Of a stretch of DNA of 31,730 nt, positions 26,024 to 31,730 are shown piece by piece. The notes beneath the pieces were generated by a model. It was not told where the DNA came from. It did no database searches and saw only the letters and a list, made by a program, of their open reading frames with translations. Position 1 is the stretch's first letter. Each line of letters starts with the position of its first letter. Origin of the DNA: JAUIEH01 sp964483375 (GTDB lineage Bacteria > Pseudomonadota > Alphaproteobacteria > Caulobacterales > Maricaulaceae); assembly GCA_964483375.1 (NCBI GenBank), contig CAZABJ010000032.1:1-31730 (forward strand), read 5' to 3'. Position numbers and translations under genes: made by a program.

Positions 26024-26698
26024 TCATCTGGCGCCCTGCTGCGCGGCGTCCGCGTTTTCTAAGATTTGCGCGATATCAGCGGCGACGACGTCGATGTCGC
26101 CCATGCCGTCGATCGACCGCAACTTCCCTTGCTGCGCATAGTGCGGCAACACTGGCGCCGTCTCGCGATAGTAGTTGGCGAGGCGGGTGCGGACGGTGTC
26201 CTCATTGTCATCCGCTCTGCGCTTGAAACTGGTCCCCCCGCAGGCGTCGCACACGCCCGGTTCGGCGGTCGGCTTGGTCACGTCGTGATAAAGCGCGCCG
26301 CAGTTTTCGCATGTGAAGCGATGAATGATGCGCTGCACCAGCGCTTCGTCATCCACCTTCAGCTCTATGACCGCGTCGACCCGGGAGTCGTTGTCCGCGA
26401 GCAGTCCGTCCAGCGCTTCGGCTTGAGCGACGGTGCGGGGAAAGCCGTCAAAGATGAAGCCCGCCACGTCGGGGCGGGCATGCAACTGCTCTTCGATAAG
26501 CGCAATGACGATGTCGTCGGACACCAAGTCGCCTGCGTCCATGATCGCCGCCACACGTTCGCCCAGGGGCGTGCCAGAGCGTCGCGCCGCACGCAGCATA
26601 TCGCCTGTCGACAGCTGGATGAGGCCGCGCTGGGACGCCAACAGCTTCGCTTGCGTGCCTTTTCCCGCGCCAGGCGGTCCAAACAGAATGACGTTCAA
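26024..26698 (-). CDS. adk: Adenylate kinase, long zinc-LID form
   Basis: 224 residues; converts ATP + AMP to 2 ADP. P-loop GPPGAGKGTQA at 7-17, AMP-binding STGDMLRAARRSG and FIFDGFPRTVAQA, LID RRADDNEDTVRTRLANY. The LID domain carries four cysteines at 130, 133, 150 and 153 (CENCG and CDACG) that bind Zn, as in the Gram-positive-type form. Start is TTG at 26698, three bases after the secY stop, with gggggagg 7-8 bases upstream. No ATG is available near the family start (MNVILFGPPG), so TTG is well supported. Confidence 0.96.
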   Translation of the reverse strand: MNVILFGPPGAGKGTQAKLLASQRGLIQLSTGDMLRAARRSGTPLGERVAAIMDAGDLVSDDIVIALIEEQLHARPDVAGFIFDGFPRTVAQAEALDGLLADNDSRVDAVIELKVDDEALVQRIIHRFTCENCGALYHDVTKPTAEPGVCDACGGTSFKRRADDNEDTVRTRLANYYRETAPVLPHYAQQGKLRSIDGMGDIDVVAADIAQILENADAAQQGAR

Positions 26699-26701
26699 CG
26701 C

Positions 26702-28057
26702 TTATCCTCCCCCTCGGCGGGTGGCGCCCTTGCCGGGCGCCAGGCGAGACTTTTTGATCAAGCCTTCATATTGATGCGCCAAGAGATGAGATTGCACTTG
26801 GGACACGGTGTCCATAGTCACCGTGACCACAATGAGGAGCGATGTCCCCCCGATATAGAAGGGGATCTGCGGCATCTGCGCCCGCAAAAGCTCAGGCAGC
26901 AAACACACCACAGTCAAATACGCCGCCCCGATCACGGTTAGCCGCGTCAAGACATAGTCGAGATAGGCGGCGGTTTTCGCTCCGGGTCGGATTCCGGGCA
27001 GGAACCCGCCATATTTTCGGAGATTGTCGGCCGTGTCCTGCGGGTTGAATACGATCGAGGTGTAGAAGAAGCAGAAGAACACGATCATCGCGCCGTATAG
27101 CGCCATGAACAGCGGCCGCCCCGGCGCCAGCAGCACCAAGATCGTGCCCATGACCCCGCCGCCGCCTTCGCCGCCCGCAAAGCCTTGGAAGGTCGCAGGC
27201 AACAGCAACAGCGAGGAGGCGAAAATCGGCGGGATGACCCCGGCGGTGTTCAGTTTCAGCGGCAAGAACGAGGTCTGGCCCGCAAACATCCGGTTGCCTA
27301 CCTGACGTTTGGGATACTGAACCAGAAGCCGCCGCTGGGAGCGCTCCATGAACACCACGAAGAAGATGACGACCGCGACCAGCAGCAACAGCGCCAACGG
27401 CAGGATGAAGTTATTGTCTTCCCGCCCTTGGGCCAGCGCTTGGACGACCGCCCTGGGAAGCTCCGCCACGATGCCCGCGAAGATGATCAGCGAAATCCCG
27501 TTGCCGACCCCGCGGGCCGTCACCTGCTCGCCGATCCACATCAACAGCATAGTCCCGCCGACCAAGGTGATGACGGTGGAGATGGTGAACACCAGCGGGT
27601 CCGCTGTGACCACCCCGGCGCTGTTCTGCAGACCCACCGATATCCCGTAGGCCTGCACCGCGGCGAGCAGCACCGTCAGATAACGGGTGTATTGGTTGAT
27701 CTGCTTTCGCCCGCGTTCGCCCTCTTTCTTGATGCGCTCCAGGCTCGGCACGGTGGCCGCCAAGAGCTGCATGATGATGGAGGCCGAAATGTAGGGCATC
27801 ACATTGAGCGCGAAGATGGCCATCCGCTCGACGGCCCCGCCCGAAAACGTGTTGAACACGCCGAGAATGCCGCCCGCTTGGCTTTGAAACGCGCTTGCGA
27901 AGGCTTCGGTGTCCACGCCCGGGATGGGGATGAACGTCCCCAACCGGTAGACCACCAGCGCGGCCAGCGTGAAGTAGATCCGCTTATGCAGCTCGGTCGC
28001 CTTAGCGAGCGTGCCGAAATTAAAATTGCGAGCTAGCTGCTCTGCGGCCGAGGCCAT
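26702..28057 (-). CDS. secY: Preprotein translocase subunit SecY
   Basis: 451 residues, central channel subunit of the Sec translocon; ten transmembrane helices expected. Signatures: YRLGTFIPIPGVD, the plug region with GGAVERMAIFALNVMPYISASI, ISLIIFAGIVAELP, RRLLVQYPKRQVGNR and FNPQDTADNLRKYGGFLPGIRPG. A Gly-rich loop segment (AGGEGGGGVMGT, about 302-313) lies before a late helix. Located as usual between rplO and adk; 3 bases from adk. Start ATG 28057. Confidence 0.97.
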   Translation of the reverse strand: MASAAEQLARNFNFGTLAKATELHKRIYFTLAALVVYRLGTFIPIPGVDTEAFASAFQSQAGGILGVFNTFSGGAVERMAIFALNVMPYISASIIMQLLAATVPSLERIKKEGERGRKQINQYTRYLTVLLAAVQAYGISVGLQNSAGVVTADPLVFTISTVITLVGGTMLLMWIGEQVTARGVGNGISLIIFAGIVAELPRAVVQALAQGREDNNFILPLALLLLVAVVIFFVVFMERSQRRLLVQYPKRQVGNRMFAGQTSFLPLKLNTAGVIPPIFASSLLLLPATFQGFAGGEGGGGVMGTILVLLAPGRPLFMALYGAMIVFFCFFYTSIVFNPQDTADNLRKYGGFLPGIRPGAKTAAYLDYVLTRLTVIGAAYLTVVCLLPELLRAQMPQIPFYIGGTSLLIVVTVTMDTVSQVQSHLLAHQYEGLIKKSRLAPGKGATRRGGG

Positions 28058-28108
28058 GCGCGTCTCCGGAGTTTGTCCGATCCCTCGGGCGCGCGCCCGG
28101 TACGGACC

Positions 28109-28681
28109 TTAAGCGTCAGCTGTCGGTTCGGCGTCGGCTTTGCGCGGCTTGAGAAGGGTCACCGCCCCGCCTGCGGCCTTCACCGCCTCTTCCGCCGCCC
28201 GCGTTGCGCCGGTCACTGAGATGTTAACCGCATGGGCGAATTTAAACTGCTCCGCGGTAGAATTGTCCCCCGCATCGCGCTTGTAAACCGTGTTCAAGAG
28301 CCGCACGCCGTCGCGTTTGCGGCGAATGACCCCGGCGGTGACCAGCGCGTCTTCATCGATCGGCGCGCTTGGGTCCAGCTTGCCGGTCTCCAACGCGCGC
28401 TGCAGGCGCTCGAGCGTAACCTCGACCAGTCGGGCGCGATTGGGCTTGTTGAAGCCGCGCTTGGGCAAACGCATGTAGAGCGGCATCTGTCCGCCCTCAA
28501 AGCCCTTGATCGAAACCCCTGAGCGCGACTTTTGGCCTTTCACGCCTCGGCCGGCCGTCTTGCCCTTGCCAGAGCCCAGACCGCGGCCGACGCGCAGACG
28601 CTTTTTCGTCGCGCCGGGATTGTCGCGAAGGTTCGACAGTCCGACCGGACCGCCCGACGAGGAAGAGGAGGACGAAGACAT
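28109..28681 (-). CDS. rplO: 50S ribosomal protein L15 with serine-rich N-terminus
   Basis: 190 residues. Conserved core LRDNPGATKKRLRVGRGLG, GKGKTAGRGVKGQKSRSG and GFEGGQMPLYMRLPKRGFN. The family normally starts shortly before LRDNPGA; here the start is preceded by eight serines and Gly-Gly-Pro (residues 2-12), a low-complexity extension. The frame also has an extended C-terminal tail. No other start codon lies between ATG 28681 and the conserved core, so the extension is translated if the assembly is right. L15 is a late-assembly protein of the 50S subunit. Confidence 0.95.
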   Translation of the reverse strand: MSSSSSSSSGGPVGLSNLRDNPGATKKRLRVGRGLGSGKGKTAGRGVKGQKSRSGVSIKGFEGGQMPLYMRLPKRGFNKPNRARLVEVTLERLQRALETGKLDPSAPIDEDALVTAGVIRRKRDGVRLLNTVYKRDAGDNSTAEQFKFAHAVNISVTGATRAAEEAVKAAGGAVTLLKPRKADAEPTADA

Positions 28682-28684
28682 AGC

Positions 28685-28972
28685 TTATGCGTCTTTCCGT
28701 GGTTGGGCCGCTTGTCGCCGGGCCGCCAGCTGCGCTTTCAGGCCGATCTGCAGCTCTTGACGCGTCAGCGTCGGGCCGTCCGGCGTTTTGCGCGCTTCGA
28801 CCAGGTGGTCGATTTTGATGATCATGCCGCGCACTTCAGGGGTGTCCTCAAGCTCGCGCTCATGGCGGATTTTGCGCAAACCAAGTCCGCGCAGCGTGTC
28901 GCCCTGGTCTTTCGGCCGGCGAATGGCGCTGCGGATCTGACGCACGAAAATGGTGTCTTTCTTGGCTGCCAT
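28685..28972 (-). CDS. rpmD: 50S ribosomal protein L30, C-terminally extended
   Basis: 95 residues. The core (DTIFVRQIRSAIRRPKDQGD, TLRGLGLRKIRHERELEDTP, VRGMIIKIDHLVEAR) covers about 1-60, the normal length. About 34 further residues (TPDGPTLTRQELQIGLKAQL then AARRQAAQPRKDA) form a basic helical tail. The ATG shares its first base with the rpsE stop (TGATG), a sign of coupling. Confidence 0.95.
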   Translation of the reverse strand: MAAKKDTIFVRQIRSAIRRPKDQGDTLRGLGLRKIRHERELEDTPEVRGMIIKIDHLVEARKTPDGPTLTRQELQIGLKAQLAARRQAAQPRKDA

Positions 28973-29562
28973 CAGCTTGTGCTCTCAAGCGCTTCGGGCG
29001 AGGAGGCGCCGTCTTGGCGACGCCCGACGATATCGGAGACTTTCAAGCCGCGCTTTGCGGCCACATGGCGCGGGCTGCGCTGACGCTTGAGCGCATCCAT
29101 GGTCGCGCGGACCATGTTGTAGGGGTTCGACGTCCCGAGCGATTTCGCAACGACGTCTTGGATGCCGAGCGTCTCCAACACCGCACGCACCGCCGACCCG
29201 GCGATCACGCCCGTTCCCGGAGGCGCAGCGCGCAGAAGCACTTTTCCCGCGCCGTGGTGGCCTGAGCCGTCGTGATGCAGCGTGCGGCCTTCGCGCAGCG
29301 GCACCCGGATCATGGTCTTTTTGGCTTCGTCGGTGGCTTTGCGGATGGCCTCGGGCACCTCGCGCGCCTTGCCGTGACCAAAGCCCACGCGGCCCTTTTG
29401 ATCGCCCACCACGACGAGCGCGGCGAAGCCGAAGTTCTTGCCGCCCTTCACCACCTTCGCGACGCGGTTGATGTGGACGAGCTTGTCCACCAACTCGTTG
29501 TCGCGATCATCGCGGTCCCGGTCGCGTCCGCGGCCGCCGCGGTCTCTATCGTCTCGCGCCAT
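28972..29562 (-). CDS. rpsE: 30S ribosomal protein S5
   Basis: 196 residues. After an Arg/Asp-rich N-terminal extension (about 1-22, MARDDRDRGGRGRDRDRDDR) the double-stranded-RNA-binding fold follows: ELVDKLVHINRVAKVVKGGK, NFGFAALVVVGDQKGRVGFG, KAREVPEAIRKATDEAKK. The C-terminal half includes GTGVIAGSAVRAVLETLGIQ. S5 contributes to translational accuracy and mRNA helicase activity. Between rplR (11 bases) and rpmD (overlapping). Confidence 0.96.
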   Translation of the reverse strand: MARDDRDRGGRGRDRDRDDRDNELVDKLVHINRVAKVVKGGKNFGFAALVVVGDQKGRVGFGHGKAREVPEAIRKATDEAKKTMIRVPLREGRTLHHDGSGHHGAGKVLLRAAPPGTGVIAGSAVRAVLETLGIQDVVAKSLGTSNPYNMVRATMDALKRQRSPRHVAAKRGLKVSDIVGRRQDGASSPEALESTS

Positions 29563-29573
29563 GCCCGCCTCCT

Positions 29574-29942
29574 TTAGAATTCCAGGCCGCCCTCACGGGC
29601 GGCGTCGGCGAGCGCTTTGACGCGCCCATGGAACAGATAGCCGCCGCGGTCAAAGACGACCTCGTTCACGCCTTTTTCCTTGGCGCGTTCGGCGAGGAGC
29701 TTGCCCACCGCCGCCGCAGCGTCACGGTCGGCGCCCTTCGGATTGGCGACGCGGAAGTCCTTCTCCAAGGTCGAAGCCGCGGCGATCGTGGCGCCGGACC
29801 GGTCGTCGATGACTTGAGCCGCGATATGCTTGTTCGAGCGAAACACGGTGAGCCGCGGACGCTCGCCGGCCACCGCTTTGAGGCGGCGGCGCACGCGCAT
29901 CGCCCGCTTCCGGCGCGCAGCGTTCGGCGTTGTTGCGGTCAC
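29574..29942 (-). CDS. rplR: 50S ribosomal protein L18
   Basis: 122 residues: RRLKAVAGERPRLTVFRSNK, HIAAQVIDDRSGATIAAAST, VGKLLAERAKEKGVNEVVFD and RGGYLFHGRVKALADAAREG. 5S rRNA-binding protein. Start GTG at 29942 overlaps the rplF stop (GTGA), so both are probably translationally coupled. Usual length. Confidence 0.97.
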   Translation of the reverse strand: MTATTPNAARRKRAMRVRRRLKAVAGERPRLTVFRSNKHIAAQVIDDRSGATIAAASTLEKDFRVANPKGADRDAAAAVGKLLAERAKEKGVNEVVFDRGGYLFHGRVKALADAAREGGLEF

Positions 29943-30541
29943 TTTTTCTTCCCTTCTTTCCGGCGGATGTATTCGCCCTCATACTTGATGCCTTTGCCTT
30001 TATAGGGCTCAGGCGGGCGCCATTTGCGGATGTCCGCGGCCACCTGGCCGACCAACTGCTTGTCGACCCCGGTGATGATGATCTCGGTGGGCTTGGGCGT
30101 TTCGAGCTTGATCCCTTGGGGCGGCTCGAAAATCACGTCGTGGGAAAGCCCCAGCTGAAGCTTGAGCTTCGTGCCTTGCATCTGCGCGCGATAGCCGACC
30201 CCGTTGAGCTCGAGCTTTTTCGTAAAGCCCGTGCTCACGCCCTCGATCATGTTGGCGATCAAGGTGCGCTGCATGCCCCACATAGAGCGCGCGCGCTTGG
30301 AGAAGAGCCGCCGCACGTCGGGGCGTTGCGAGCCCTCCTCGTTGCGGTTCGCCCAGCTGGGTTCATCGTCCGCGCCCGCGGGCTGCAGGAGGATGCTGCC
30401 ATCCTCCAACGTCGCCTCCACCTCATCGACAAGCGTGAGGTCGAGCTCGCCCTTCGAGCCTTTGATTTTCACCACGCGGCCGTCGATGGTGGCGGTGACG
30501 CCCGACGGTACGGCGATGGCTTGGTTTCCGATCCGGGACAT
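29939..30541 (-). CDS. rplF: 50S ribosomal protein L6 with an internal insertion
   Basis: 200 residues against about 177 usually. N-domain MSRIGNQAIAVPSGVTATID and C-domain ANMIEGVSTGFTKKLELNGV, YRAQ and KGKGIKYEGEYIRRKEGKKK are standard. In the N-domain, between DGSILLQPA and RARSMWGMQRTL, about 25 extra residues occur (roughly 56-82, beginning GADDEPSWANRNEEG and ending DVRRLFSK), where most L6 proteins have only a short loop. ATG 30541 is chosen; 13 residues further upstream in frame have no homology. Confidence 0.95.
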   Translation of the reverse strand: MSRIGNQAIAVPSGVTATIDGRVVKIKGSKGELDLTLVDEVEATLEDGSILLQPAGADDEPSWANRNEEGSQRPDVRRLFSKRARSMWGMQRTLIANMIEGVSTGFTKKLELNGVGYRAQMQGTKLKLQLGLSHDVIFEPPQGIKLETPKPTEIIITGVDKQLVGQVAADIRKWRPPEPYKGKGIKYEGEYIRRKEGKKK

Positions 30542-30545
30542 TGGC

Positions 30546-30944
30546 CTACACCACGTGACAGAGGATTTCGCCGCCGACATTGTTCTCGCGCGCAGCGTTG
30601 TCCGACATCACGCCCTTGGGCGTGGAGAGAATGGCGATGCCGAGCCCGTTCTGCACCCGCGGCAGATCCTTCACCGAGGAATAGACCCGACGACCAGGTT
30701 TCGAGATCCGGAGGATCTCGGAGATCACCGGCTCGCCGTCGTAATATTTCAGCTCGATCTCAAACTCGCGCTTACCGTCGCCATGCTCGATCTCGAGATA
30801 GCCGCGGATATAGCCCTCGTCTCGAAGCACCTCGAGAACGCGACCGCGAAGCTTGGAGGCGGGCGACGACACTTTGCTCCGACCACGCATCAGCGCGTTG
30901 CGGATGCGGGTCAACATGTCGCCGACGGGATCATTGATCGCCAT
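30546..30944 (-). CDS. rpsH: 30S ribosomal protein S8
   Basis: 132 residues: NDPVGDMLTRIRNALMRGRS, ASKLRGRVLEVLRDEGYIRG, and the C-terminal STPKGVMSDNAARENNVGGE. It binds central-domain 16S rRNA and represses the spc operon in other bacteria. Stop lies 4 bases before the rplF start; ATG 30944. Confidence 0.97.
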   Translation of the reverse strand: MAINDPVGDMLTRIRNALMRGRSKVSSPASKLRGRVLEVLRDEGYIRGYLEIEHGDGKREFEIELKYYDGEPVISEILRISKPGRRVYSSVKDLPRVQNGLGIAILSTPKGVMSDNAARENNVGGEILCHVV

Positions 30945-30953
30945 GCGGAAACC

Positions 30954-31259
30954 TCACCAGCTCGACTTCACAAGGCCCGGGATAAGCCCGTTGCTTCCGT
31001 AATCGCGAAGCGCGATCCGCGACATGCGGAGCTTGCGATAGAAGCCGCGCGGCCGCCCGGTGACCTCGCACCGATTGCGAATGCGGTTGGGCGCGGAATT
31101 GCGCGGCAGCTCAGAAAGCTTCACCACCGCCTCAAACCGCTCCTCGAACTCACGTTCGGTGTCACGCGCGATGGCCTTAAGCTCTTCACGCTTGGAGGCG
31201 TAACGCGCCGCCAACCGCCGCCGTTTCTTGTCGCGCTCCACTGCGCTGACTTTCGCCAT
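30954..31259 (-). CDS. rpsN: 30S ribosomal protein S14, zinc-independent form
   Basis: 101 residues: MAKVSAVERDKKRRRLAARY at the start and RNRCEVTGRPRGFYRKLRMS, RIALRDYGSNGLIPGLVKSSW at the end. It lacks the paired CxxC motifs of the short zinc form and has the longer non-zinc layout. 9 bases from rpsH. Confidence 0.97.
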   Translation of the reverse strand: MAKVSAVERDKKRRRLAARYASKREELKAIARDTEREFEERFEAVVKLSELPRNSAPNRIRNRCEVTGRPRGFYRKLRMSRIALRDYGSNGLIPGLVKSSW

Positions 31260-31317
31260 TCGGATCCTCTCCTCGTGCGGCCGAGCCCTCAGCTCGACCC
31301 GCTCCTCTGCGTTAACC

Positions 31318-31730
31318 TCAGTTCCGGAAGGGGAACTGCAGCTCAGCCAGAAGAGCCTTGGCCTCTTCGTTTGTGTTCGCCGTCGTACAGACGATGATGT
31401 CCATGCCCCAGATCTGATCGATTTTGTCGTATTCGATCTCTGGGAACACGATGTGCTCTTTCAAGCCCATCGCGTAATTGCCGCGCCCATCGAAGGATTT
31501 TCCATTCAAGCCGCGGAAGTCTTTGACCCGCGGCAGGGCGATGGTCACCAAACGGTCCAAGAACTCCCACATGCGGTCGCGCCGCAGGGTCACCTTGGCC
31601 CCGATGATCATGTTCTCGCGCAGCTTAAATCCAGCGATGGACTTCTTCGCTCGGGTCGGCGCCGGCTTTTGCCCTGCGATCAAGGTCAGATCCCGGATCG
31701 CGGATTGGACTTTTTTGGAGTCCTGCACCG
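31318..31730 (-). CDS. rplE: 50S ribosomal protein L5, N-terminus outside window
   Basis: The visible 137 codons hold the C-terminal three quarters of L5: QDSKKVQSAIRDLTLIAGQK, PAPTRAKKSIAGFKLRENM, IGAKVTLRRDRMWEFLDRLV, GNYAMGLKEHIVFPEIEYD and the GMDIIVCTTANTNEEAKALL ending. The frame continues past the window end at 31730, so the gene is partial. L5 binds 5S rRNA and contacts P-site tRNA. First visible gene of the spc cluster, 58 bases upstream of rpsN. Confidence 0.96.
   Translation of the reverse strand, partial: VQDSKKVQSAIRDLTLIAGQKPAPTRAKKSIAGFKLRENMIIGAKVTLRRDRMWEFLDRLVTIALPRVKDFRGLNGKSFDGRGNYAMGLKEHIVFPEIEYDKIDQIWGMDIIVCTTANTNEEAKALLAELQFPFRN

Overview
The window looks like a GC-rich alphaproteobacterial chromosome. 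Three things support this: the order of the ribosomal operon, a propionyl-CoA carboxylase pair, and the neighbourhood rplQ, Do-family protease, rarA, crcB, rluC, HAD phosphatase, ATP12 chaperone. A Caulobacterales/Parvularculales-type marine or aquatic lineage is the best guess, but this is inferred from memory of gene order and not from a search. Two runs of exactly 100 N (1705-1804 and 12307-12406) show that it is a draft scaffold.

Layout. 1-2072: 3' part of RNase E (rne), with an acidic, arginine-patched tail interrupted by the first gap. 2128-2376: an orphan FliN-like SpoA protein convergent with rne. 2469-3639: lipB and a VOC-fold protein. 3683-6801 (minus): biotin-carrying alpha subunit of propionyl-CoA carboxylase (pccA) followed by two DUF805 membrane proteins. 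6896-11137: accessory genes, namely a GH5-type lipoprotein, a small K+ channel, a mini-gene unit with an intrinsic terminator, a methyltransferase-like lipoprotein with a Glu-Pro repeat, and a voltage-sensor K+ channel ending in a zinc ribbon. 11182-12194 (minus): two tandem secreted paralogues of unknown family. 12407-13939 (minus): pccB. 14021-15962 (minus): two secreted DUF3011 proteins.

16057-19398 (minus): a compact run with overlapping start/stop codons, made of an ATP12-family chaperone, HAD phosphatase, RluC/D-type pseudouridine synthase, CrcB fluoride channel and GNAT acetyltransferase. 19399-20323: a strikingly AT-rich patch with a cysteine-rich secreted protein, the best candidate for foreign DNA. 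20340-23084 (minus): rarA and a DegP/Do-like protease. 23275-23409: a 44-residue membrane protein.

23482-31730 (minus): the spc/alpha ribosomal cluster in transcription order rplE (partial), rpsN, rpsH, rplF, rplR, rpsE, rpmD, rplO, secY, adk, rpsM, rpsK, rpoA, rplQ. It supplies ribosome, Sec translocon and RNA polymerase components, tightly packed with several GTG starts and a TTG start for adk.

I see no CRISPR array, transposase, integrase, tRNA or rRNA. I found no clear defence or biosynthetic system. The least explained material is the set of secreted paralogue pairs, the mini-gene unit near 8.7 kb, the AT-rich patch near 19.7 kb, the small membrane protein at 23.3 kb and the orphan SpoA protein.
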